In this document: piece after piece, positions 1 through 6,991 of the stretch | Layout of the letters: each line of letters begins with the position of its first letter | Numbering within the stretch: the stretch's first letter is position 1 | Source: Porphyromonadaceae bacterium | Lineage (GTDB): Bacteria; Bacteroidota; Bacteroidia; Bacteroidales; UBA12481 | DNA: 50,781 nt | Assembly: GCA_007280905.1 (NCBI GenBank) | Contig: QYQM01000102.1 | Coordinates: 1-50,781, forward strand | Direction: 5' to 3' | Made by a program: the position numbers and the translations under genes | Notes under the pieces: model-generated | Told to the model about the DNA's origin: nothing | Database searches by the model: none | What the model saw: only the letters and a program-made list of their open reading frames with translations

Positions 1-251
1 ATGATCCAACGCAAACCAATGGACAGGGACCGGACCTCGGCGAACAATACTTGAGTGAAGTTTTTTATGCCGATGAGAGTCAGAAAGCTACTGCGGAAAA
101 ACTAATCGGATTACTAAAACAAAAAGGATATAAGGTAGTTACGCGGGTCCGTCCGGCTGCTACTTTCTGGCCGGCCGAGGCGTATCATCAGGAATACTAC
201 TACAAGACAGGTGGGACGCCTTACTGTCATGGGTACACAAAGAGGTTTTGA
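1..251 (+). CDS. msrA: Peptide methionine sulfoxide reductase MsrA, C-terminal part (cut by window edge)
   Basis: The frame is open from the left edge (first full codon at 3) to TGA at 249-251, giving about 82 residues. It reads DPTQTNGQGPDLGEQY, then SEVFYADESQ, a helix-rich stretch, and FWPAEAYHQEYYYKTGG. This is the typical end of MsrA, which reduces the S-epimer of methionine sulfoxide in proteins using thioredoxin. The AEAYHQEYY motif and the final aromatic/basic tail are family hallmarks. The catalytic GCFW motif would lie upstream, outside the window. A TTG at 51 is not the start, because conserved MsrA sequence continues upstream of it. It could be a domain of an MsrA-MsrB fusion, but the stop right after the MsrA tail argues against that. 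Confidence 0.9.
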   Translation, partial: DPTQTNGQGPDLGEQYLSEVFYADESQKATAEKLIGLLKQKGYKVVTRVRPAATFWPAEAYHQEYYYKTGGTPYCHGYTKRF

Positions 252-257
252 CGGAAA

Positions 258-321
258 GACTATAAGACTATAAGACTATAAGACTATAAGACTATAAGAC
301 GGTAAGACGGTAAGAAAGTAA
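258..321. repeat. Tandem 8-bp repeat, five GACTATAA units plus degenerate units
   Basis: Five perfect GACTATAA units (258-297) are followed by GACGGTAA twice (298-313) and GAAAGTAA (314-321). The same A/G-rich AAGACTTTAAGAC theme recurs at 25672-25715, 49651-49690 and, inverted, at about 505-535 (GTCTTAAAGTCTTATAGTC). It lies just after msrA. Confidence 0.9.
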
Positions 322-372
322 GAGGAGAAGAAGGGGAGAACGAAAAGACCGTGAAGACGTTAAAGCCTTGCG

Positions 373-490
373 CCTGCCTGCTTTTTTGGCAGGTGGTTCT
401 TTGACCCTGGAGGGGTCAAACTTTAGTAACCGCCGGTGAAGCCGGCGGACAGAAAATCCCCTTGATACCTTCATCAACCCTGAAAGGGTT
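373..490. repeat. Cluster of four small hairpins in the msrA-cupredoxin intergenic region
   Basis: This 327-bp gap (252-578) has no convincing gene. It holds four stem-loops: CCTGCC/GGCAGG (373-378/388-393), TTTGACCC/GGGTCAAA (400-407/413-420), CCGCCGG/CCGGCGG (430-436/442-448) and AACCC/GGGTT (476-480/486-490). A minus-strand 61-codon frame here only reads through these repeats and looks non-coding. The first hairpin may terminate msrA; the others look like REP-type elements. Confidence 0.7.
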
Positions 491-596
491 AAATTAATTG
501 AAAAATTTTGGTCTTAAAGTCTTATAGTCTTTCTTATCAGATCTGAAACATTCTTAACTCTATCGTGTTAAATAATAAATGCAATACAATACTAAT

Positions 597-1223
597 ATGA
601 AAAAAATGGTCATTCTTTTAGCGGTTTTCACGGCGTTGACCTTGCAAGTTAATGCCACAAAACATACGGTCGCCATCAGCGGTTTTACCTATTCGCCTGC
701 TCTCTTATCTGCCCATATCGGGGATACTATAACCATTAATGCCACTGGCAGTCATCCATTGGTTCAGGTAAGCAAAGCTACCTGGAACAGCAGCGAGGCT
801 ATTGTCTTAGCGGGGGGTTGGGGGACAAAGACTTCCAACTACACCTTCACGGTAAGCTCAGCAGATACTATTTATTATGTTTGCTCGGCGCACGTGTCTT
901 TTGGGATGAAAGGCAGAGTGGTCATCGCCCCATCTGCCGGAATAAATGAGTTTTCAGCAGATCAATTATCTGTTGCAGTGTATCCAAATCCGATGACATC
1001 AACAGGCACGGTTAAGCTCAGCTCTTCCGGCACCAATCCTGTCTCTGTCTATGTTTTCAGCATCAATGGCCAGCTGGAGAAAGACTTATCCTCAACACCA
1101 ACAAACCTGAATGGCGAGTATTATTACCAGTTTGATGCCGGTACCATGCCCAGCGGAAATCATTTTATCATGGTATCAGACAGCCGGAATAAGATTGTTA
1201 AAAAATTTGAGGTGATCAGGTAG
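597..1223 (+). CDS. Secreted cupredoxin (plastocyanin-like) with T9SS sorting domain
   Basis: This is a 208-residue protein if started at the ATG at 597, which gives a clean signal peptide (MKKMVILLAVFTALTLQVNA). An in-frame ATG at 579 would add six residues without improving it. Residues about 22-112 form a cupredoxin domain with a type 1 copper set: H53 (GSHPL), then C96, H99 and M104 in the pattern C-x2-H-x4-M. After a short linker, residues about 130-208 form a T9SS type A sorting domain (VYPNP near its start, KKFEVIR at the end), so the protein is probably exported through the outer membrane and anchored or released at the surface. The role is presumably electron transfer or copper handling; no partner is adjacent. 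It converges on the PBP remnant, with only 11 bp between them. Confidence 0.85.
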   Translation: MKKMVILLAVFTALTLQVNATKHTVAISGFTYSPALLSAHIGDTITINATGSHPLVQVSKATWNSSEAIVLAGGWGTKTSNYTFTVSSADTIYYVCSAHVSFGMKGRVVIAPSAGINEFSADQLSVAVYPNPMTSTGTVKLSSSGTNPVSVYVFSINGQLEKDLSSTPTNLNGEYYYQFDAGTMPSGNHFIMVSDSRNKIVKKFEVIR

Positions 1224-1234
1224 GAAAAATCCAA

Positions 1235-1924
1235 TCAGGGAATTTCCGTTTTCTTTTTTCTCCGGAAAATATCAAAGATGGATTTCCTTTTTTTCTTCAC
1301 TTTTTGAGAATCCGGTGCCACAGTGGTTTTGTCCTTTTCGAAAAGCGCCTTGACCTTTTCCATAAAAGTTTCCTGCCGAAAATCGGGACAATCGAGAACA
1401 CTCTGCGGTTCAGCAGGCAATACAGGAAAAGGTGTAATCAATTATTTTCTGGCAACAGGATCGAGCTCCACTTTTTTTAAGGTCCGGGCTACCAGAGGCA
1501 GTGCGAGGGCACTGCCGGAACCGTTTGAACCCTGGTTAAAATGTATGGCTGGTGTTGCGGCGCCAACCCGGGCAACCATGACCAGTTTGGGATTGAATGC
1601 TCCAAACCACGCGTCTGCATAATTCTGCGAAGTCCCTGTTTTACCTGCCCAAGGGAAGGTAATGCCATAAACACCGGACATCGCTGCCCCGGTACCTTCC
1701 CTCACCGCCTTTTGAAGCATCGCACACATCAAAACACTGGTCTCATGACTGATAATCCGCTCCTCTGACCGGGTGAATTTATGTTCGTAAAGCAATTTCC
1801 CTTCTGGTGCAGAAATCGATGCGATATCTGTCAGGATCATTGTTATAATAATTTTACCGGCCTTTTTTATCATTAGCCAAAGATAAGTCTTCCCTGGCCT
1901 AAACAACAGGAAATCTTTGATCAT
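1235..1924 (-). pseudogene. Remnant of class A penicillin-binding protein (transpeptidase C-terminal part)
   Basis: Residues from about 22 onward match the C-terminal third of PBP1A-type enzymes: GKLLYEH, an RIISHET helix, then AGKTGTSQNYADAWF with the conserved KTG motif, and a final strand region. The N-terminal transglycosylase domain and the catalytic SxxK motif are absent, because the homology begins next to the stop of the upstream hdr gene at 1928. An in-frame TAA (1442-1444, minus strand) follows VELDPVARK. Reading past it in the same frame continues with LITPFPVLPAEPQSVLDCP, which looks like the normal PBP tail, and runs to a stop at 1235. So there is 5' truncation plus a nonsense codon. 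The residual protein cannot be an active enzyme. Alternatively the stop could be an assembly error, but the missing 5' part remains. Confidence 0.78.
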
Positions 1925-1927
1925 GCC

Positions 1928-3796
1928 TTAAACGGCAACTTGTTGCTTATGACGAGTTTTTAGCGATTTCGACGTTTCAGGTAGCACAGATCCTCCGGTA
2001 AGACTGCGGGCTACGGCTTCTGCAAAATCCATCACGGGGATTTCTGAAACCGGGCCGAATGTTTTTTTACAAAGCGGACAAGCTGTGATCAACACATCCG
2101 GCTTTCCGGAAGTGAGTTCGCCGAGAGCTCCGCGGGCAACTGCCCGCCGGGTGACCAGATCGAGTCCGGGAGCACCCAGGCTGCCCCCGCAGCAAAGTCC
2201 TTCGATATCAGGAGTTGTATCTTTTTGATACAATTTGGACATCAATTCACGGGGCTCACTGATTACGCCTGATCCCCGGCCCAACTCACAAGGCTCATGG
2301 TAAGCGGCGGTGAGTTTATTCTGATCCACCCGGATCCGTTTCCATTCAATGAGTTCCAGAATATACTGGGTATGATGGAGAACCTTCATCCCGGGAAGGA
2401 TATAATCTTCATTAAACATCCGGTAGCAGATCGGACAGGAGGTAACCAGCAATTCAGCGCCCGAAGCCAGAAAATCGGCCTGAAGCTGTTCTTTAATCCT
2501 GTTTGCTCCTTCGGATTGTCCGGCCAGCTTTAATGGCCGCCCGCAGCAGGCAAGGCCATCAGGATCATAAAATTGCCACGAAGAACCAGCCTGATCAAAT
2601 ATTTGGCTCATGGAGCGTATGATTGATGGAGTCAGATGTGTCATGCACCCGGCAAAATAAAGAATCCGGTGCGCTTGTCCGTTCCGTCCCGGATGACCAA
2701 TAATGGTTGATTTTGAACCCATTGCCATATCGGTGCGGCTGAGTTGCCTCATCGTCATCAGTTCCAGTCCAACCGGACAAACCTTCTCGCAGCGGCTGCA
2801 TTGCATACAATCCCACTGAATATCAGTATGTTCATGATGTCTTATCGATTTCACAAAGTAATTGCTCTGAACCTGCCGGCCAGGCAATGCATCGGACAGC
2901 TGGCATGGATCGATGCACACACCGCAGGATGAACAGGAATATGTTGAAAGATCGGTGTATCCAGGCGACTCCCTGGATACCCGGATTCCGTATTTGCGTA
3001 AAAAGATCAGAACGGCCTCCGACGGGATATGCGCGTATCGGGTAAATGGCAAGGTGACAAAGAAAAGCAGCAACACAGACGAGTAAGCCCACCATAAAGG
3101 AAGAACGAAAGGCTCAAGGCTCAAGAATGAAGGTTCAGGGCTCAAGGCAGAAGACATAAGGTGGCCGAGGGTGCCGGTGAGGAAACTGCCGGTGCCATTG
3201 GCTCCGCAGGTGGCACTTTCGGCCAGCAGGCGGATTGGGAAGATGAGCCATAATGCTGTCAGCGCAAGGCGGTCGACCGGCCGTTGACGGGTAGTTTGCT
3301 TCAAACCCAGCCAAACTGAACGAAACCGCTTGATGATGGCCAAAGCAAGACCGCTTAACACCAGCAGCAGGAAGAAATCCATCCAGAAAGCAAATCCCGG
3401 CTGGTAAACAGCTTGCGGAAAGGAAGGGCCCGGATCGAAGAAGCGCCAGAATACCGAAATATAAATCGGTTTAAAAAACCGTCCCGAATAATAGATCGAC
3501 TCCACATTACCGATCAGAATGAGCATAAACCAGCCGAAAGCCAGGCTCATGTGCATGTATCCCAACCGTTTATTAATACCGAAAATCTTTCTGTGCAAAA
3601 GGGATTCCCATATGACCTCCTTCAGCGCCTGCCAGGTCTTCACCGTAAATATGCTGTTATTCAGAAGCTCAGTATCTTTATCGGAAAGCCTTTCAATCCA
3701 CCGTATTAGCTTATACAGGAAAAAGATCCCTACAAAGGAAAACCCAATGGTGAAGAGCAGCACAAAAGGATCAAACGGGTGGAATAACTTCTGCAT
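1928..3796 (-). CDS. HdrDE/DsrMK-like membrane Fe-S oxidoreductase (fused cytochrome b-type and two CCG domains)
   Basis: 622 residues from the ATG at 3796; an upstream ATG at 3850 lies deep in the preceding gene and adds no conserved sequence. Roughly residues 5-270 hold about five to six membrane segments of the NarI/HdrE type, with histidines (YMHMSLAFGW, YAHIP) that could bind heme b. Then come two 4Fe-4S motifs (CSSCGVCIDPC and CMQCSRCEKVCPVG) and two full CCG domains (GC-x-CCGR-x-CPIC; PC-x-CCGG-x-CPLC), as in HdrB/HdrD, DsrK and GlpC. It probably exchanges electrons between the soluble Hdr-like subunits and the quinone pool. Last gene of the five-gene operon; overlaps hdrC2 by 26 bp. 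Odd point: the loop at residues about 214-230 is encoded by a dispersed intergenic-type repeat (3109-3156). Confidence 0.85.
   Translation of the reverse strand: MQKLFHPFDPFVLLFTIGFSFVGIFFLYKLIRWIERLSDKDTELLNNSIFTVKTWQALKEVIWESLLHRKIFGINKRLGYMHMSLAFGWFMLILIGNVESIYYSGRFFKPIYISVFWRFFDPGPSFPQAVYQPGFAFWMDFFLLLVLSGLALAIIKRFRSVWLGLKQTTRQRPVDRLALTALWLIFPIRLLAESATCGANGTGSFLTGTLGHLMSSALSPEPSFLSLEPFVLPLWWAYSSVLLLFFVTLPFTRYAHIPSEAVLIFLRKYGIRVSRESPGYTDLSTYSCSSCGVCIDPCQLSDALPGRQVQSNYFVKSIRHHEHTDIQWDCMQCSRCEKVCPVGLELMTMRQLSRTDMAMGSKSTIIGHPGRNGQAHRILYFAGCMTHLTPSIIRSMSQIFDQAGSSWQFYDPDGLACCGRPLKLAGQSEGANRIKEQLQADFLASGAELLVTSCPICYRMFNEDYILPGMKVLHHTQYILELIEWKRIRVDQNKLTAAYHEPCELGRGSGVISEPRELMSKLYQKDTTPDIEGLCCGGSLGAPGLDLVTRRAVARGALGELTSGKPDVLITACPLCKKTFGPVSEIPVMDFAEAVARSLTGGSVLPETSKSLKTRHKQQVAV
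3109..3156 (-). repeat. GAGCCTTGAGCC-family repeat lying in frame inside the HdrDE-like gene
   Basis: On the minus strand this stretch contains CCTTGAGCCCTGA and TTGAGCCTTGAGCCTTT. The same words fill the intergenic repeat at 25848-25905. Here it encodes a low-complexity segment rich in S, P, L and E (LSPEPSFLSLEPF) between two membrane segments, without breaking the frame. Confidence 0.75.
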
Positions 3797-4139
3797 AATG
3801 TTTGGTCTTTTGCATGATCTGAATGGAAAGATACCTCGTGGGAATACCACGGGGACATACCAGTTGGCACTTGCCGCAAAGGAGGCAGGAGGTTAGTAGA
3901 GACGGATAATTATCCGTCTCTACCTCGAGCGACAACTTGATTTTGTAATGCAGCCTCCGGAAGTTGAACCCCACATTCTGGCCAGCCGGGCAGGTGGCAG
4001 CGCAGGATCCGCAGCTGATACAAGCACTCCATGCACTCACAACTTCAGCCAGTTCGGTGGCCAGGGAATTGTCGGCATGATCCAGATCAATCTGGCGTCC
4101 CGCATGCCTCTCGAATCCAAAGTTCTTTTTGCCAGCCAT
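3771..4139 (-). CDS. HdrC-like 4Fe-4S ferredoxin subunit (second copy, C2)
   Basis: 122 residues with the two 4Fe-4S clusters of HdrC: C40, C43, C46, C50 (CISCGSCAATCP) and C85, C88, C91, C95 (CLLCGKCQLVCP). In heterodisulfide-reductase complexes this subunit wires the flavin subunit HdrA to the CCG subunit HdrB. It sits 6 bp after the hdrA-like gene and overlaps the HdrDE-like gene, so it is translationally coupled and most likely passes electrons to it. Odd point: residues 73-81, between the two clusters, are encoded by a perfect 28-bp palindrome (3896-3923) that is a member of a repeat family found between genes elsewhere in the window. Cluster spacing is still close to the family norm. 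Confidence 0.87.
   Translation of the reverse strand: MAGKKNFGFERHAGRQIDLDHADNSLATELAEVVSAWSACISCGSCAATCPAGQNVGFNFRRLHYKIKLSLEVETDNYPSLLTSCLLCGKCQLVCPRGIPTRYLSIQIMQKTKHYAEVIPPV
3896..3923. repeat. 28-bp perfect palindrome (GTAGAGACGGATAA arm) inside hdrC2 coding sequence
   Basis: The arms are GTAGAGACGGATAA and its exact reverse complement. The element differs from the intergenic copy at 45901-45928 only in the central bases, and it shares GACG and CGTC cores with copies at 6945, 11832 and 15081. It is read in frame as VETDNYPSL. Confidence 0.95.
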
Positions 4140-4145
4140 TCCTGT

Positions 4146-5180
4146 TTATCTGTCTTTTAAATATTGCCAGGCTTCCATTGCTGCTGAACGGCCCGAGGCA
4201 ATTGCCTCAGGGATGCTCATCGGACCGCCGCAGGCACCTGCCATGAAAATGCCTGGCAACCCCGCTATCCTGCTCCCGGTAAATACATTAACCGGCTGAT
4301 AAAATCCGGTTTCCTGATCGGTACATTGATGATTATCAATTTGAACCTGAGTGCAGGAAGGAACCATCCCAACGAGAAGTACAAGCCAGTCAACTGTCAA
4401 CTTCAACGGCCTTGCCATCAGTGTATCCTCGGCTTTCAGTAGTATTCTATGCTGCTGATTTTCTGATGCTTCCGATACCCTGCCCCGAATAAACTGTATT
4501 TTATATTTTTCCTGGGCTTCACGATAGAGTTCCTCATAACCGCTTCCGAAAGCCCGTATATCGATATAAAAATTAACCACCTTGCATGAAGGGAACAATT
4601 CCTTAATCCCGATGGCCTGCCTGATCCCCGTAATGCAGCATAAACGGCTGCAATAATTAATGCCAGCTTGCTGGTCGCGCGAACCCACACAATGCACAAA
4701 TGCTATCGAAACCGGATCAGCTCCCTCTTTGCGCAAATCTTCGGGATTGGTTTTGAGAATTTTTTCCAGATCGGGCGATGTAATCACATGATCATAGATG
4801 CCGTAACCGAACTCCTCCTTCAAACGGGCATCGAAGAAATCAAATCCGGTTGCTACAATCACTGCATCAGCGCTTCCAACAATCTTATTATCTGACAGCA
4901 ATATCAGTTGTCGGTTATCGGTTTCGATCCGGTTAACCGCAGTGCCAAAATGCTTTTTTATTTCGATAGCATCGGTGCGCCCATCAAAATCCGCAAGAAT
5001 CTGGTCGGCTGTCGCCCTATCCGGAAACAATTGATGATAATCATTCAATTTACCACCCGGCCGATTCTCCTTATCATACCAGTCCACTTCCATACTCATA
5101 GCCGCTGCTGAAATAGCCGCTGCAGCGCCTGCCGGCCCCGCTCCGATCACCGTAATCCGATATTCTCTTCCGTCTAACAT
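4146..5180 (-). CDS. HdrA-like FAD/4Fe-4S protein (short, sHdrA-sized)
   Basis: 344 residues. N-terminal Rossmann FAD motif VIGAGPAGAAAA (11-22), a second nucleotide-binding segment (VIVATGFDFF, about 108-116), an HdrA-type cysteine set HCVGSRD (C164) followed by YCSRLCC (C177, C181, C182), and a C-terminal FAD-contact region (GIFMAGACGGPMSIPEAIASG). The length matches the compact HdrA of sHdr-type complexes rather than the roughly 650-residue methanogen HdrA with extra ferredoxin domains. It overlaps the hdrB1-like gene upstream by 7 bp. In this family the subunit carries the flavin where electron pairs are split or merged. A 19-nt match to the GTTGTCGGTTATCGG repeat family lies within it (4905-4923, residues about 86-92). 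Substrate is not shown by the sequence. Confidence 0.87.
   Translation of the reverse strand: MLDGREYRITVIGAGPAGAAAAISAAAMSMEVDWYDKENRPGGKLNDYHQLFPDRATADQILADFDGRTDAIEIKKHFGTAVNRIETDNRQLILLSDNKIVGSADAVIVATGFDFFDARLKEEFGYGIYDHVITSPDLEKILKTNPEDLRKEGADPVSIAFVHCVGSRDQQAGINYCSRLCCITGIRQAIGIKELFPSCKVVNFYIDIRAFGSGYEELYREAQEKYKIQFIRGRVSEASENQQHRILLKAEDTLMARPLKLTVDWLVLLVGMVPSCTQVQIDNHQCTDQETGFYQPVNVFTGSRIAGLPGIFMAGACGGPMSIPEAIASGRSAAMEAWQYLKDR
4905..4923 (-). repeat. Short match to the GTTGTCGGTTATCGG dispersed repeat inside hdrA-like gene
   Basis: The 17-mer GTTGTCGGTTATCGGTT at 4907-4923 also occurs, as its reverse complement, in the tsaD copy (25006-25037), and a shorter part is in the intergenic copy at 17920-17986. 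It encodes TDNRQL here. Alignment by eye to HdrA proteins suggests no length change, so this may be a replacement or chance. Confidence 0.5.
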
Positions 5181-6226
5181 ACCTGTTGGTTAATCATTTC
5201 CGGGTTTCCAATCAGATTCCCCTGGCGGTCGGCGTACTTCAGGTCAGGATCATACTCAATCCCGATTTTATCAAGCATTTCCTCAACCGGCACCTGGTGC
5301 GTTTGCAATCCGATTTCCCAGGGATCATATCCAAGGACCAGACCAGCCAATTCTTCGTGGGTAACAACAGGGATTTTCCGGTCGTTTGGTCCATAAACCG
5401 ATCCTTCTGTTTCCTCAAGCGTGTATTGCCAGCGATCGAGAAACATGGCGCAACCGGGGCAATTGGCCACAATCAGATCAGGTTCATAAGGTTGCATCGA
5501 CTCAAGCTTGATTTTCGATTGGGAGATTGAATACCCCCTGTTAGCCTGAACCAGGTAATTTCGAAATCCAAAACCGCAACAATGGCGCCTTTCGGGATAA
5601 TCCACCGTACTTCCGCCCCAGGCGTTGATCAGTCCGGTGAGCACCTGCGGAAATTCAGACCCGCCGACGCCCCTTTCCGGAAAGGTTTTGGCATAATGAC
5701 AACCGATATGATCAACGATTTTCAAAGGTTCACCGGTTTCCTTGTCGACCAGTTTATGTTTAGCGATGGCTGCAATTTCATGCCGGTATTTATACAGGAT
5801 ATCCGATGCATGGACCATGTTGCCTGGCTCGTCAAAAATCCGGCCGGTGGCTTCGACTAGATATCCGGCGATCTTTTTCTTCAGTTCCGGTTGATGCTTC
5901 CACAGGTCGAGAATCTCGGAATAGAGGCCAAAAGAGGTGACACATGAAACTACCAGGTTTTTGAATCCTTTCTCCTTCATCAGGGCGAACTGCCTGGCTA
6001 CCACAGTCATGGTAGTTTCCAGCGGCACAATATCCGTATGGTAACCGATACCGGTACAGGTGGTATGGTCGGCATCCTCAAAAACTACTTTTCCAAGTTT
6101 GTTCCGCAGGATATCGATAAACAGATTCTCCGCTCCCGGAAAAAAATTCTGCCGTATACAACTTCTGACATAGAAGTAGTTATCTTCTGCTATATCCTTC
6201 TGATAATCTTTCCAGTATTTTTTCAA
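5174..6226 (-). CDS. HdrB-like CCG-domain protein (B1)
   Basis: 350 residues. The second CCG domain is complete: IGCHYAK (about 174), then RHCCGFGF, then NCPGCAMF, which is the C-x(~38)-CC-x(~35)-CxxC pattern that holds the noncubane 4Fe-4S cluster in HdrB. The first CCG domain is degenerate (RSC; TTCTGIGYH; VSCVTSF), keeping single cysteines. HdrB is the thiol/disulfide-active subunit of heterodisulfide reductases. It follows hdrC1 by 6 bp and overlaps the hdrA-like gene by 7 bp, so the three are translated together. The asymmetry of the two CCG domains resembles B1 subunits of sulfur-oxidising sHdr complexes, but that is an inference. Confidence 0.85.
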   Translation of the reverse strand: MKKYWKDYQKDIAEDNYFYVRSCIRQNFFPGAENLFIDILRNKLGKVVFEDADHTTCTGIGYHTDIVPLETTMTVVARQFALMKEKGFKNLVVSCVTSFGLYSEILDLWKHQPELKKKIAGYLVEATGRIFDEPGNMVHASDILYKYRHEIAAIAKHKLVDKETGEPLKIVDHIGCHYAKTFPERGVGGSEFPQVLTGLINAWGGSTVDYPERRHCCGFGFRNYLVQANRGYSISQSKIKLESMQPYEPDLIVANCPGCAMFLDRWQYTLEETEGSVYGPNDRKIPVVTHEELAGLVLGYDPWEIGLQTHQVPVEEMLDKIGIEYDPDLKYADRQGNLIGNPEMINQQVC

Positions 6227-6232
6227 ATTTCC

Positions 6233-6859
6233 TTATATATGTTTTTCTGATTCGGTTTCTATCGTATTCCAAAGTTTCTTGCATCCGGTAACCTCAAAGA
6301 TCCTGTCGAGGTCGCCAAGAGCCTCAGGACTGATTTTCCGGAGCAAGCCCGGGCCGGCTTTATCATAACCTTTATCAAAACGTCCATAAACCTGATCTGC
6401 ATTGTTCGACATCCAGGCCCATACCGGTCCCTGCTCCGGATGCGTTTCCGGATCAACGCGTGTCGGATGTACGCAATAGCCGGTTTCGAGGATGTTGTGA
6501 CCGATTGAGCGTTTAATGGCCAATTGCTGCCGGCCTAAAGCAGAATGGACAAACAGACCGGTGTTGATCGAAACTGCCCTTAGAATCTGGATCAGCACGC
6601 CCGGAATATTGCCGCGGGGGCAGCGCGGCTTGCAGCTCATGCACTGTCCGCAATACCAGATCAGATCTGAACTGAGCATGTCGGTCAAAGTCTCTTCATC
6701 ACTTTCCCTCACCAGATTCACGATCACCCTCGGATCATAGTCGTAATAACCTGAAGCAGGGCAAATTGCAGTGCAAACCCCGCAATTCATACAGGATCGG
6801 CAAGCCTCACTATACCGGGGGTCTGCCATAATTAGTCCGGAAAGATCCTGTTTGTTCAT
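6233..6859 (-). CDS. HdrC-like 4Fe-4S subunit (C1), first gene of the Hdr-like operon
   Basis: 208 residues with two 4Fe-4S motifs, CRSCMNCGVCTAICP (about 20-34) and CGQCMSCKPRCP (about 70-81), followed by a helical C-terminal extension longer than in C2. It is the presumed electron wire to HdrB1/HdrA. A perfect TAnnTTTG promoter element (TAGTTTTG, 6867-6874 on the minus strand) lies only 7 bp before this ATG, so transcription probably begins at or close to it. That would favour translation from the second ATG at 6829 (MADPRYSEAC) or a leaderless start. The conserved part begins after that second ATG. Confidence 0.87.
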   Translation of the reverse strand: MNKQDLSGLIMADPRYSEACRSCMNCGVCTAICPASGYYDYDPRVIVNLVRESDEETLTDMLSSDLIWYCGQCMSCKPRCPRGNIPGVLIQILRAVSINTGLFVHSALGRQQLAIKRSIGHNILETGYCVHPTRVDPETHPEQGPVWAWMSNNADQVYGRFDKGYDKAGPGLLRKISPEALGDLDRIFEVTGCKKLWNTIETESEKHI

Positions 6860-6866
6860 CAGTTAA

Positions 6867-6874
6867 CAAAACTA
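6867..6874 (-). promoter_or_regulatory. Putative promoter -7 element for the Hdr-like operon
   Basis: TAGTTTTG on the minus strand matches the Bacteroidota -7 consensus TAnnTTTG exactly. No clear TTG was found 19-21 bp upstream, so this rests on the -7 element and its position in front of the first operon gene. Confidence 0.4.
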
Positions 6875-6944
6875 CGTTACTGATGTTGTTTTCGGTAGAG
6901 AAGGAATACCGAATCGGTAGGGTATAAATACGTAAAACGGCATC

Positions 6945-6970
6945 GTAGGGACGCAATTATGCGTCCCTAC
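6945..6970. repeat. Palindromic element, GTAGGGACGCA arms
   Basis: Arms GTAGGGACGCA and TGCGTCCCTAC flank a 4-nt centre (ATTA). It lies between the hdr operon and the response regulator gene, both on the minus strand, and may act as a terminator for the regulator. Member of the GTAGRGACG family. Confidence 0.85.
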
Positions 6971-6991
6971 AACGTCATTGGTTAGGGTCTG

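Noticed and set aside
51-251. A separate small protein starting at a TTG at 51
   Set aside because: Conserved MsrA sequence continues upstream of this codon to the window edge.
258-321. CRISPR array
   Set aside because: The units are 8 bp with no spacers and there are no cas genes.
292-477. A 61-codon minus-strand gene between msrA and the cupredoxin
   Set aside because: It reads through hairpins and tandem repeats, ends in a leucine/serine run, and shows no family features.
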